This document shows, one piece after another, positions 43,344 to 53,543 of a DNA stretch of 64,000 nt (the stretch's first letter is position 1; each line of letters begins with the position of its first letter). This DNA comes from Pedobacter namyangjuensis (GTDB lineage: Bacteria; Bacteroidota; Bacteroidia; Sphingobacteriales; Sphingobacteriaceae), in assembly GCF_003313325.1 (NCBI RefSeq), contig NZ_QMHQ01000003.1, positions 186,001 to 250,000 on the forward strand, written 5' to 3'. A program made the position numbers and the translations under genes. A model generated the notes under the pieces. That model did not search any database, was not told the DNA's origin, and saw nothing but the letters and a program-made list of their open reading frames with translations.

Positions 43344-44842
43344 TGGGGAAAAGATTTTTAGCAATATGGTTTCCTTACCTAATTACCGATTGGATGGTTA
43401 TTCGCAATCAGGAATTAAAGCATATTCCTTTTGCAGTAATTACTCAAGAGCGCAATAGGCAAATTATTGTACATGTTAACCCCCTTGCACGCCAACACGG
43501 TTTACATGTAGGTATGTTAATGGCCGATGCACGTATTATATTACCAGATTTGCAGACTTTTAAGCACAATCCTCAAACACAGCACAAACTCTTAAACGAA
43601 CTAGCCCAACGCTGTATAAAATATTCTCCGCAGGTAAGTATAGATGAGGCACAAGGCTTATTTTTAAACATTGTTGGCTGTACACATTTGTGGAATGATG
43701 AATATCACTATGTAAAGGATACCATATTCCATTTTAAAGAAATGGGCTACGAGGCTAAAGTATGTATAGCAGACACCATGACTACCGCTTGGGCTGTTAC
43801 GCATTACGGAAAGGAACAGATAATAGCACCAACTAAACAAATGCAGGCTATACTATCATTGCCACCAAAGGCTTTGAGGTTAAGTGAGGTTATAGTGCAA
43901 AGATTAGGCAAACTAGGATTTCATACCATAAATAGCTTTATTAATATTGCACCCAGCACCTTGCGTAGGCGTTTTGGAGATGAAATTGTTAAAAAAATTA
44001 ATCAAGCTATGGGTACCCAACCCGAAAGCTTTATTACGATTGACGAAATAAATCCTTACCAACAAAGACTGCCCAGCTTGGAGCCTATTAGCACTAATAA
44101 GGGCGTAGAAATTGCTATTGAAAATTTGCTAGAACATTTGTGCTTACGATTAAAAAAAGAAGATTTAGGTATTAGAAGCGCAACTTTAAAGTGTTATAGG
44201 GTTGATGGGAAACTACAACAGATTAGCATAGGTACTAATCAGGCTAGTATCAACATCAAACATCTTTTTAGATTATTCGAGCTAAAAATAAACCAAATAA
44301 AGCCTGGTTTAGGTATTGAACTTTTTGTTTTAGAGGCAGACAATGTGGAGGAACTAATGCAAGAGCAAAAAGTTATTTGGCAAGAGCAAGGAGAATCGAG
44401 CTTAAGTGAAATTAATGAACTATTGGATTTCATCAGCATTAGAGCCGGAAAAAATGCAATTAGAAGGTATCTTCCACAACAGCACCATTGGCCAGAAAAC
44501 AGTATTAAAGCCATTGCCGATCTTAACCTACTACCTGAAAACGAGTGGCCTATTTGTAAACCTCGGCCAACGGTTTTGTTAAATCAGCCAGAGCCTATTA
44601 TGGTTTCTGCACCCATACCAGATTATCCGCCCATGAACTTTATTTACAAGGGAGAAAATCATCGCATTGCGAAGGCTGACGGACCAGAGAGAATTGAACG
44701 CGAATGGTGGCTGGAAAGTGGCGAGCACAGGGATTATTATTATGTAGAGGATGAAAATGGCAAACGTTATTGGCTGTTTAGACTGGGGCATTACAGCGAA
44801 AAAAGTAGCACCAAATGGTTTATTCATGGATTTTTTGCTTAA
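43343..44842 (+). CDS. imuB: ImuB-type Y-family polymerase homologue
   Basis: 499 residues. It follows the Y-family layout: GLHVGMLMADARIILPDLQTF, then YSPQVSIDEAQGLFLNIVGC, then helix-hairpin-helix (RLGKLGFHTINSFINIAPSTLRRRFG). The first catalytic motif, DMDxFYA in active polymerases, reads AIWFPYL, so that metal-binding Asp is missing, as in other ImuB proteins; the second motif keeps Asp-Glu. ImuB is thought to link DnaE2 to the sliding clamp in damage-induced mutagenesis. dnaE2 starts 4 bp after its stop. Confidence 0.9.
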   Translation: MGKRFLAIWFPYLITDWMVIRNQELKHIPFAVITQERNRQIIVHVNPLARQHGLHVGMLMADARIILPDLQTFKHNPQTQHKLLNELAQRCIKYSPQVSIDEAQGLFLNIVGCTHLWNDEYHYVKDTIFHFKEMGYEAKVCIADTMTTAWAVTHYGKEQIIAPTKQMQAILSLPPKALRLSEVIVQRLGKLGFHTINSFINIAPSTLRRRFGDEIVKKINQAMGTQPESFITIDEINPYQQRLPSLEPISTNKGVEIAIENLLEHLCLRLKKEDLGIRSATLKCYRVDGKLQQISIGTNQASINIKHLFRLFELKINQIKPGLGIELFVLEADNVEELMQEQKVIWQEQGESSLSEINELLDFISIRAGKNAIRRYLPQQHHWPENSIKAIADLNLLPENEWPICKPRPTVLLNQPEPIMVSAPIPDYPPMNFIYKGENHRIAKADGPERIEREWWLESGEHRDYYYVEDENGKRYWLFRLGHYSEKSSTKWFIHGFFA

Positions 44843-44846
44843 ATAA

Positions 44847-47800
44847 ATGTTATACGCAGAATTACAGACTACCAGCAACTTTAGTTTTTTACGTGGCGCA
44901 TCGCACCCAGAAGAGCTTATGAAGCAAGCCGCTTTATTGGGTTATCATAAAATTGCGGTTACAGATAGGAATACGCTAGCTGGAATTGTTCGTGCGCATG
45001 CCGAAGCAAAAAAACATCATATCAAATTTATTCCGGCTTGTAGGTTAGATTTATTAGATGGCCCATCCCTATTGGCTTATCCGATTAATAAAAACGGCTA
45101 CTGCAATTTATCAGCTTTGCTTAGTTTAGGAAACAGCAGGGCAGAAAAAGGGCAATGCCACATTAACCAACAAGATGTTTGGGAGCATAAAACCGATTTA
45201 ATTTTTATCGCGATAGCGCCAAGCCAATTAAATGAAAACTACCACTTTGATGACGAGTTTAAAACTTACTTAAAAACATACAAAAAACAGCTTGGCAAAC
45301 AATTGTATTTAGCCATTTGTAAAAGTTACACCGGTGCAGATCAGAAAAAAATGTATCGATTGGCTCAATTAGCTAAACAGCTTGATATTAAACTAGTTGC
45401 CACCAATGATGTGCATTACCACGAAAGCCAACGCAGACAATTACAAGATGTGCTAACATGTGTAAGAGAAAAATGCACGATACATAATGCTGGTTTTAGG
45501 TTGCACGAAAATGCCGAACGACATTTAAAAACCGGCGAAGAGATGCATAGGCTTTTTATGCAATATCCAGAGGCCATTGAAGAGGCCATAAACATTGCTA
45601 ATGCTTGCACTTTTTCTTTAGATGAGCTGGAATATGTTTACCCAGATGAGCTTACTACCGATGGCAGAACGCCACAAGAAGAGCTTAAACATTTAGCGTG
45701 GGAAGGCGCAAGAAAAAAATTTGGCGAACCTGTTCCAAGCAAAATAATTTACACACTTAATTACGAGCTTGATTTTGTGGAGAGAAAAAATTATGCATCC
45801 TACTTTTTAACGGTGCATGATTTTGTACGTTTTGCCCGCAGTAAAGATATACTTTGCCAAGGGCGAGGTTCGGCAGCCAACTCTGTAATTTGCTTTTGCT
45901 TAGGCATTACCTCTGTAGATCCGACCAAATTTAAGCTCCTTTTTGCCCGATTTATGTCTGATGCCAGAAACGAACCGCCAGATATTGATGTAGACTTTGA
46001 GCATGAGCGCAGAGAGGAAGTAATGCAATACATTTTTAGCAAATATGGCAGAGACCGTGCTGCCATTGTGGCTACCGTTACGCAATTGCACAGCAAGGGT
46101 GCGGTTAGAGATGTAGGCAAAGCAATGGGTTTATCTGTAGACACCATCAATCTATTATCGAATACAGTTGGACATTATTTTGAAGAAGGTTTTGATAGAG
46201 AAAGATTAATAGCCAATGGCTTAAATCCAGACAACCCTTTGCTAAGGCAAACTTTAAATTTAACGGCGCAAATGGTGGGTTTCCCGAGGCAATTGGGGCA
46301 ACATACGGGTGGTTTTGTAATTACCCAGGGCAAACTATCAGACCTCTGCCCTACACTAAACGCCAGAATGGAAAACCGTACTTGTATAGAATGGAACAAA
46401 GACGATATTGAAGCTTTAGGTTTTATGAAGGTAGATGTATTGGCTTTGGGCATGCTGACTTGCATTAAAAAGGCCTTTAATTTGGCCAAAGAACATTATC
46501 AGCTTGATTTAACCTTGGATAATATCCCTCAAAAAGATGAAGTTTACGATATGATTTGCGAGGCTGATACTTTAGGTGTTTTCCAGATAGAAAGCCGAGC
46601 GCAAATGTCTATGCTACCGCGATTAAAACCCCGAAAATTTTACGATTTGGTAATTGAAGTAGCTATAGTTCGTCCCGGGCCAATACAAGGAAATATGGTT
46701 CATCCTTATTTAAGGCGACGCGAAGAAAAGGAAAATGTAGTTTATCCTTCTAAAGAATTAGAACAAATTTTAGAAAAAACTAAAGGTGTACCACTATTTC
46801 AAGAGCAAGCGATGGAAGTTGCTATCGTTGCAGCAGGTTTTACAGATGCAGATGCAGATGGTTTACGACGAAGTATGGCCAGTTTTAAAGCTAAAGGAAA
46901 GGTAAGCGAATACGAAAGAAAACTGATTGATGGCATGCTAGCAAAAGGTTACGATGAAGGTTTTGCTCGACAAATCTTTAGGCAACTAGAAGGTTTTGGA
47001 AGTTATGGTTTCCCAGAAAGCCATGCTGCAAGTTTTGCCTTATTGGTTTATGTATCAAGCTGGCTAAAGTGTTTTCACCCCGATATTTTTGCCACAGCAC
47101 TTTTAAACAGTTTGCCCATGGGATTTTACCAACCTGCACAAATTGTTATAGATGCGCAAAAACATGGTGTAGAGGTGCTGCCTATAGATGTAAATCATTC
47201 TATGTGGGATAATGTTTTTGAAGGCAAAAAAGGCAAGTATTACACAATTAGATTGGGTTTTAGGCAAGCAAAAGGTTTAGTACAGGAAGACATAAACAAA
47301 TTGGTAAACTATAGAAAGCCAACATTTACCAGCCTAACGCAACTACGTGATGCCGGAATACAACAATCAACCATAGAAAAATTAGCAGATGCTGATGCTT
47401 TTAGATCGATGGGCATGGACAGACGAGAAGCTTTATGGCAAGCCAGCGCTCTTAACGATAGGCCAATTGCACTGTTTAAAGATAAAGTAGCCGACAACAG
47501 TGCACATGAGGCTCAAATCTCCTTACCATTTTTGCCAACTTCGGCACATGTTTTACAAGATTACGCCAATGTTGGCTTATCCTTAAAAGCCCATCCGGTA
47601 AGTTTTGTTAGAGCAGAACTCAATCTGTTAAAGATTACTAGCAACCAACAAGTTAACGAGGCCAAAAATGGCGAAAGCATAAAAGTAGCTGGATTGATTT
47701 TAGTAAGACAAAGGCCCGGAACAGCAAGTGGCGTATGTTTTATTACACTCGAAGACGAAACTGGCATAACCAATTTAGTGGTTTACGGAACTCTGTTTAA

Positions 47801-48002
47801 GAAATACCGGAAGGAAATTTTAGGCTCAAAATTGTTAATGGCCGAAGGTAAAGTGCAACGCGAAGGTAAGGTGGTACATGTTGTAGTAGAACGCTGCTAC
47901 AACTACAATAAATTACTGCAACAACTTAATGGCGTTAAAGCCCGTAACATTCCACCAACTATGGATGAAAAGGTTTTTCATGATGGCAGGAATTTTAAGT
48001 AA
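44847..48002 (+). CDS. dnaE2: Error-prone DNA polymerase III alpha subunit
   Basis: 1051 residues, the usual DnaE2 size. The N-terminal PHP domain starts ELQTTSNFSFLRGASHPEEL. The palm motifs are LCQGRGSAANSVICFCLGI and the catalytic PPDIDVDFEHERREEV. YGFPESHAASFALLVY and a C-terminal OB fold (VAGLILVRQRPGTASGVCFI) follow. It does translesion synthesis with ImuA and ImuB after DNA damage. The repeat operator before imuA probably governs all three genes. Confidence 0.95.
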   Translation: MLYAELQTTSNFSFLRGASHPEELMKQAALLGYHKIAVTDRNTLAGIVRAHAEAKKHHIKFIPACRLDLLDGPSLLAYPINKNGYCNLSALLSLGNSRAEKGQCHINQQDVWEHKTDLIFIAIAPSQLNENYHFDDEFKTYLKTYKKQLGKQLYLAICKSYTGADQKKMYRLAQLAKQLDIKLVATNDVHYHESQRRQLQDVLTCVREKCTIHNAGFRLHENAERHLKTGEEMHRLFMQYPEAIEEAINIANACTFSLDELEYVYPDELTTDGRTPQEELKHLAWEGARKKFGEPVPSKIIYTLNYELDFVERKNYASYFLTVHDFVRFARSKDILCQGRGSAANSVICFCLGITSVDPTKFKLLFARFMSDARNEPPDIDVDFEHERREEVMQYIFSKYGRDRAAIVATVTQLHSKGAVRDVGKAMGLSVDTINLLSNTVGHYFEEGFDRERLIANGLNPDNPLLRQTLNLTAQMVGFPRQLGQHTGGFVITQGKLSDLCPTLNARMENRTCIEWNKDDIEALGFMKVDVLALGMLTCIKKAFNLAKEHYQLDLTLDNIPQKDEVYDMICEADTLGVFQIESRAQMSMLPRLKPRKFYDLVIEVAIVRPGPIQGNMVHPYLRRREEKENVVYPSKELEQILEKTKGVPLFQEQAMEVAIVAAGFTDADADGLRRSMASFKAKGKVSEYERKLIDGMLAKGYDEGFARQIFRQLEGFGSYGFPESHAASFALLVYVSSWLKCFHPDIFATALLNSLPMGFYQPAQIVIDAQKHGVEVLPIDVNHSMWDNVFEGKKGKYYTIRLGFRQAKGLVQEDINKLVNYRKPTFTSLTQLRDAGIQQSTIEKLADADAFRSMGMDRREALWQASALNDRPIALFKDKVADNSAHEAQISLPFLPTSAHVLQDYANVGLSLKAHPVSFVRAELNLLKITSNQQVNEAKNGESIKVAGLILVRQRPGTASGVCFITLEDETGITNLVVYGTLFKKYRKEILGSKLLMAEGKVQREGKVVHVVVERCYNYNKLLQQLNGVKARNIPPTMDEKVFHDGRNFK

Positions 48003-48084
48003 ATGACAGCTACCAATTTTTCGATGTTAAACTTTGTTAATATTATAATGATTAAAAATTATATCAGCTATTTTCAAAATAGAT

Positions 48085-49998
48085 ATGAAAACAGCTACGT
48101 TTCCAAAACCTTTCCCGTCTGAGAAAATAAAAAAAATTAAAGCATTTAAAGTCAAGCTATTTGCAGTTCTTTTAATTATTGTGCTTCAATTAGGGTGTAA
48201 AAACGAAACAAGATGGGAGAAAATGCCCGCTCCCTTTGCATCTTCCATCAGAAGCTTTGCCGACAAGGAAAATATATGGTACGTTGGTACATCGTCAGGA
48301 ATCTACAGATCATCAGATAGTGGTAATAATTGGCAAGAAAGTGGTTTAAAAGGAAAGGTTGTCGACAATATTTTCGTAACTGCATCCGGATCAATATTAG
48401 CTGGTGTTTACCGATCTGGTTTATACCAATCAGTAGATAACGGAAATAGCTGGAATAGAATAGGTTTTGCAAAAAATGTTTACCTGTATTCAATTGTACA
48501 AAACAAGCAGGGGAAGTTATTCCTTTCGGCATCTTTTGCGAGCGAAGATGCACCCAAAACCAAAACTGGCATTTTTGTTTCCAACGATGACGGCATTTCT
48601 TGGGAACAAACTAACTTAACGGATGCTGATATTATTAATTTATGTATAACTGAAAAAGGTACCCTTATCGCATCAAGCATTAACAAAACTTATTTATCAA
48701 AGGATGACGGCAAAACCTGGCAAATAGGCGGAAAAGGTTTGCCGGAAACTTTACCAATATCTGCCATAACTTCAATTAACGATATACTTTTTGCATCTCT
48801 TGGTAATCGCCAGGAAGAAGCTGGCAAAATAAGAGGTGGCGTATATAAATCAACGGACGAAGGTAAAACCTGGGCAAAAACTGACAGCGGAATCGATCTA
48901 AGCTCTCCTATCAGCGGTTTATGTTTTGTTAATAATGAACTTATCGCATCTGCAGGTTTTGAGCAAAAGAATGGATATGTGGGATTATATAAATCTATAG
49001 ATAGTGGCAAAAACTGGTTTAAATATGCTTTAGAAAATTCTTTTTGCAGGTTCATAAAACAAACTGAAAATGGCAAAATCCTGATAGGAACAAACAGCGA
49101 AGCACTTTTTGCATCGGCTATGCCTTTTAAAAATTTTACGCAAATAGGCAGAGGAATAACTAACTGGGAAACATTTAGGATAACTGGAAATGGAAAAGAA
49201 TTGTTCGTTGCCGGAAACGGAATTTGGCAATTCAATAAAAAAAAGTATGAATGGGAACTGATAAAAAAAAGCAACAGTATAGATTTGGCTATAACGGCAG
49301 ATGATAGATTACTGGTTTTTGAAAACAACCAAATCCTACGCTCAGATAAACAAAAAATTAAATGGCAATTGGTAAAAACCATAACAGGAGATTATGCTTT
49401 ATTTAAAGTTTTAACCGAAAAACTGATTGTAGCTGGCATAGCAGGAAACGGAGCTTGGCATTCTACCGATCAAGGTTTAACATGGACAAAGTATAACCTA
49501 AAAGGTTTTGAAAACGCATATATGCGTACCGCTGGTTTAAGCAACAAAGGAACATTATTTTTAAGCGGAATACTGGAAAGTGCAAAAACTTTTAGATCGG
49601 TAGACAACGGCAAATCTTTTACAGCAATTAAAGCTATAGATTCATTAGAAGTATGGGATTTCGCAACAACCGACAAAGCAATTTATATAGCAACTTATGC
49701 CAAAGGAATTTACAAATCTGTTGATGATGGACTTAGTTGGACGCCAATAAACAAAGGTTTAAAAACTGAGAAAGAGTACGTTACCGCTACCTCAACAATT
49801 GCTATAGACGATAAAAATCTTGTATGCTCAACGTTGGGTAAAGGCTTATTTATTTCTAAAGATGCGGGCGCAACCTGGAAAAACTTTAATGAAGGGATTG
49901 CTGATGAAAATTTCTGGACCTTGTGTTATAATCATAAAACGAAATCCATTGCATCAGCAAGCCCATCTGGTATTCATAGAACTACTTTAAACCTATAA
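48085..49998 (+). CDS. Asp-box (BNR) beta-propeller lipoprotein
   Basis: 637 residues. A long basic start (KIKKIKAFKVK) precedes a hydrophobic segment and lipobox (LQLGC, Cys near residue 38), so it is probably a surface or periplasmic lipoprotein. About ten Asp boxes of the S-x-D-x-G-x-x-W type occur, among them SSDSGNNW, SVDNGNSW, SNDDGISW, SKDDGKTW, STDEGKTW, SIDSGKNW, STDQGLTW, SVDDGLSW and SKDAGATW. These build one or two sialidase/sortilin-like propellers. No sialidase active-site pattern is seen. Binding or scaffolding is more likely than hydrolysis; function unknown. Confidence 0.83.
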   Translation: MKTATFPKPFPSEKIKKIKAFKVKLFAVLLIIVLQLGCKNETRWEKMPAPFASSIRSFADKENIWYVGTSSGIYRSSDSGNNWQESGLKGKVVDNIFVTASGSILAGVYRSGLYQSVDNGNSWNRIGFAKNVYLYSIVQNKQGKLFLSASFASEDAPKTKTGIFVSNDDGISWEQTNLTDADIINLCITEKGTLIASSINKTYLSKDDGKTWQIGGKGLPETLPISAITSINDILFASLGNRQEEAGKIRGGVYKSTDEGKTWAKTDSGIDLSSPISGLCFVNNELIASAGFEQKNGYVGLYKSIDSGKNWFKYALENSFCRFIKQTENGKILIGTNSEALFASAMPFKNFTQIGRGITNWETFRITGNGKELFVAGNGIWQFNKKKYEWELIKKSNSIDLAITADDRLLVFENNQILRSDKQKIKWQLVKTITGDYALFKVLTEKLIVAGIAGNGAWHSTDQGLTWTKYNLKGFENAYMRTAGLSNKGTLFLSGILESAKTFRSVDNGKSFTAIKAIDSLEVWDFATTDKAIYIATYAKGIYKSVDDGLSWTPINKGLKTEKEYVTATSTIAIDDKNLVCSTLGKGLFISKDAGATWKNFNEGIADENFWTLCYNHKTKSIASASPSGIHRTTLNL

Positions 49999-50021
49999 AG
50001 CTTCTACACAACTTATTATTC

Positions 50022-53000
50022 TTATTTCAGTTCCTGAAAATTGTCTTTCAAATTTGCATCCAACAAATAGGCATAAGGATCTATGGCAATCGTTTTTGGC
50101 TGTTGATCTGTTACAATATTTAGCTTAGTTACTAATTTTTTAAAACGATATTTTTTGATGTAAAAAGGCTTAGCTTTTCTATCCAAATCTAATTGCGGCT
50201 GATTAAAGAAAGCCAAATCAACATACATATCTGGCGCTAATAATTTTGCATCTGCTTGTTTATGCTTACCAATGTTTACCTGTAAATCAACACTGAACTT
50301 TCCGTTAGACAATGGTTTACACGATAGAATTTTCAGTCCCATTTCATAATCAACAACCTGGTTAAAACTCTCGTTAATAAATTTATGATGTTCTTTAGTT
50401 GAAACAGCTATCAAAGCTTCCAACAAATCTGTAGCTTTTACCTTCTGGTTTGGATACGCATGTTTGATTACCAAATCTTTCAGTGTTTTGTTAAAAATTT
50501 GCTCGCCCAAAAGTTCTTTTGTAGCATACATTACCAAACCACCCTTTTGGTAATGCACATGGTTTTGCCCGTAAGTTTTAATCAAGGGAAATTCTTCTTC
50601 GTTTGGTTTTTTATAAACGAAGTAAAGCCGATTATCATCTGCCAAATAATTGCGAAGTTGCATTTTGCCAATTTTCTTTTCTAAAAGCACAGCCTCAGTA
50701 TATTTAGCTAAAGATTCGGTCAGCATGGCATAGCCCGGTCCATCGGCTGGCGACAAAATATTTGCCCACCACTGGTGCGCTACCTCATGAGCAGTAATAG
50801 CGTAACTCTGATTTACCAAATTGCTATCGCTGTAATTGGTAAGATAATTTATTCGCTCTGCGTTAAACACCACACCCGGATAAGCCGTAGCTGCGCCTTT
50901 ATAATGAGGTATTTCAACTAACGACAGTTGTGTTAAGGGATACTTTCCGAAATTAGCATTCCCATAGTCCAAACCATCTTTAATAGCGCTAAACATCGTA
51001 TTTACATTGTATTCATGACCTAAATGATAGTAGACCTTTAACTCTACTCCCTTGTAATTTTGGCTTTTTATTTGATATTTTGCTGAACTTAAAGCGAACA
51101 TAAAATTAATAGGAGCTTCAGTTTTATAATGAAAATAACTTCTTCCGTTCGCTGTCCATGATTTTTTCAAGGCACCAACTGTAACCACTTGCTGATCAGC
51201 TTCTGTAGAAATTGTACTTTCAAAATCTATTAAATGATAATTTCTATCGCCAGAATTAGAGATCTGATAAACTGGCAAACCTTTCTTCTTACGCAATCCT
51301 GCATCATCAATTTCTAAATATGGATTATAACCAAAATGTGGAACAAATTTCTCTAACTCTATGTAAGAGCCATTTGAAACGACCGAATTTTCGCTATCAA
51401 AAGTGGTAAAACCAGATCGATTGACATTTATCGTAAAATTCATTTTCTGTTCTTCTCCAGGTAGAAGCGCTTCTTTTAAATCTACAAACTGCTGATTAAA
51501 TTCTTCATCTAATTCAGTTTTTAGCATGTTAGGCATATCAATTGTGAACTTATTAACGGATTTGTGCAATGCAACCCAAATTCGTTTTATGGGTTTGTTA
51601 CTTTCGTTTTTTAACAGATATGTCCCGCTCAAAATATAACGGTTTTCATTAGGAAACAAATCGACCGTTGTACGAACAGACTTTATGATTGGTTGTGGTA
51701 ATTTCTGAAATGCCTTGTACTTTTTTTCATAATTAATAGCCCAGTTTAGCGACCCGTTTTTGCTCATATAATTCCCGGCGACATTCGTTTGATGATAAAT
51801 AAATGCACCGCAAGAAAGCCAGACGACTAAGCCGATTACAACAATAAATTTCGATTTGCTCAGGGCTTTAGGTAGTAATTTCAACCTATCTATAAAAGTT
51901 AATTGTAAACTGGTTTGCCACATCCCTATGGTTAAAACTGCAATTAAAACAGTAAAACCTAACCAATACAGCATGTACCAATTAAATGCTTTTGCATAAT
52001 GTCCGAAATTATTGAAATAAGAAAACTGAAGTTCTGGAACCGTTGCAAATCTTAACAAATAATGTTCTACACCTAACTTAGAGGCAAATGAAATGGCAAA
52101 AACCACCACCATGCTTAGCATCATACCTAAATATTTATTAGAAGCTAAATTTTGAATAAAAACGATAAGCAATACAAACAGAAAAAGTGGCAAGGCGCTA
52201 TAATAATACAGCGAAAGATATTTGGGAATTTCGAAATTGTGGTAGCCATTAAAAAGCTGTACAGTTATGCCAATGGCGATATTTGCTGTAATGAGTACCA
52301 CTACCAAAACCATTAACGTTAAACATTTTGCACCCCATAATGCCATATTTTTAACCGACGTACTATAAATTAACGATTGAATGTTGGCCGTTTTTTCTCT
52401 TGCAACTATTTCGGCTGAATAGAACACCAACAGTATCAACGCAAATTTCATCGAGCGCATTTCTTCTATAATCGCTCCTGTAGTAGGAAAGTATTTAATA
52501 CCATAAGGGCCATGCAAAATGGAATCTTTTAACTCTATACCAAATAGAAATACCCATAACAAGAGCATTACCATAAACGGAATATGCTTAAATAGGGAAA
52601 CAACCTCTAATTTAAACTGCGATTTAAAGACAGAAACGTTATAAAGAATTCCGCTAGGAAAAACATTAAATTGCCTAAAAGGAATAATTGGAATAGAGGC
52701 TTTATTACGCAGTTTTATTTTGGCCTGACTTTGCTTTGCCAAGCGAAAATTAAAAAATTTATATGCGATAGCAATTACGATAATACTTACTCCCAACCAA
52801 AGCAAACGGTTAATCAAAAAAACTTTCTCAAAAGGAAAAAGTTGCTGATTACGCTGTAAATCTGTCCAATTTCTAGTTTCACTAAAAAACGAAGCCAAGC
52901 CAAATGGGTCAATTAAAAATGGAAAAATACTTGAATCACTAACCTTAACCGAACTTGCCAGCAAGGGCGAGTTACCCAAAATTGATGCCGACATGTATAA

Positions 53001-53543
53001 AATGTAGAGCAAAACACCGGTTGCATAAATGGCCCTTACATTTTTAGTTAAAACAGCTGTACAAAAAATCAAACTACAAACCAGCAGTACATTTGGTAAT
53101 GCAAATACAATTAAAGGATGCAGATAATTGATGATTTTTGTATCGACAACCTCACTCCCATCTACAAAAAAGCTAGCGCAAAAAATACCAATCGTGGTAA
53201 ACACCAATAACGCAAAAACAGCAATCAGCAAACCTAAAAACCTAACAATAAAGTAAGATTTTTTGTTAACTGAGGTTGTGTAAAGTACCGAATCCATTTT
53301 ATAAACTGAATCTCTAAGTACCACGTTGGCGCTAAAAAGTGTTGCAGCAAATATGGTAAGCAAAGAAAATAAGGCAACAATATTGGTAATTACGTAAGGT
53401 GCATTTCTGTATACGCCGCTCCCGCCAAAACCACCTTGCATAGCCGAAAAGCAGCCTAACGCAAAAAATAAAACCGCAGCTATGATAAATGTAATTTGCA
53501 CAAAGTGATATTTTAACTCGAACTTTAACATACCACTTAACAT
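50022..53543 (-). CDS. ABC-2 type permease fused to an M1-family metallopeptidase
   Basis: 1173 residues; ATGs at 53543 and 53531 are both possible. Residues about 1-590 hold some twelve membrane helices resembling two ABC-2 permease halves (RDSVYKMDSVLYTTSVNKKSYFIVRF and EIVAREKTANIQSLIYSTSVKN are equivalent positions). Residues about 620-1173 are an M1 peptidase: zinc motif HEVAHQWW near residue 918 and the third ligand Glu in LTESLAKYTEAVLLEKK. The ATPase gene just upstream, which it overlaps or follows by 5 bp, would energise it. Such fusions recur in Bacteroidota; the substrate is unknown. Confidence 0.88.
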   Translation of the reverse strand: MLSGMLKFELKYHFVQITFIIAAVLFFALGCFSAMQGGFGGSGVYRNAPYVITNIVALFSLLTIFAATLFSANVVLRDSVYKMDSVLYTTSVNKKSYFIVRFLGLLIAVFALLVFTTIGIFCASFFVDGSEVVDTKIINYLHPLIVFALPNVLLVCSLIFCTAVLTKNVRAIYATGVLLYILYMSASILGNSPLLASSVKVSDSSIFPFLIDPFGLASFFSETRNWTDLQRNQQLFPFEKVFLINRLLWLGVSIIVIAIAYKFFNFRLAKQSQAKIKLRNKASIPIIPFRQFNVFPSGILYNVSVFKSQFKLEVVSLFKHIPFMVMLLLWVFLFGIELKDSILHGPYGIKYFPTTGAIIEEMRSMKFALILLVFYSAEIVAREKTANIQSLIYSTSVKNMALWGAKCLTLMVLVVVLITANIAIGITVQLFNGYHNFEIPKYLSLYYYSALPLFLFVLLIVFIQNLASNKYLGMMLSMVVVFAISFASKLGVEHYLLRFATVPELQFSYFNNFGHYAKAFNWYMLYWLGFTVLIAVLTIGMWQTSLQLTFIDRLKLLPKALSKSKFIVVIGLVVWLSCGAFIYHQTNVAGNYMSKNGSLNWAINYEKKYKAFQKLPQPIIKSVRTTVDLFPNENRYILSGTYLLKNESNKPIKRIWVALHKSVNKFTIDMPNMLKTELDEEFNQQFVDLKEALLPGEEQKMNFTINVNRSGFTTFDSENSVVSNGSYIELEKFVPHFGYNPYLEIDDAGLRKKKGLPVYQISNSGDRNYHLIDFESTISTEADQQVVTVGALKKSWTANGRSYFHYKTEAPINFMFALSSAKYQIKSQNYKGVELKVYYHLGHEYNVNTMFSAIKDGLDYGNANFGKYPLTQLSLVEIPHYKGAATAYPGVVFNAERINYLTNYSDSNLVNQSYAITAHEVAHQWWANILSPADGPGYAMLTESLAKYTEAVLLEKKIGKMQLRNYLADDNRLYFVYKKPNEEEFPLIKTYGQNHVHYQKGGLVMYATKELLGEQIFNKTLKDLVIKHAYPNQKVKATDLLEALIAVSTKEHHKFINESFNQVVDYEMGLKILSCKPLSNGKFSVDLQVNIGKHKQADAKLLAPDMYVDLAFFNQPQLDLDRKAKPFYIKKYRFKKLVTKLNIVTDQQPKTIAIDPYAYLLDANLKDNFQELK

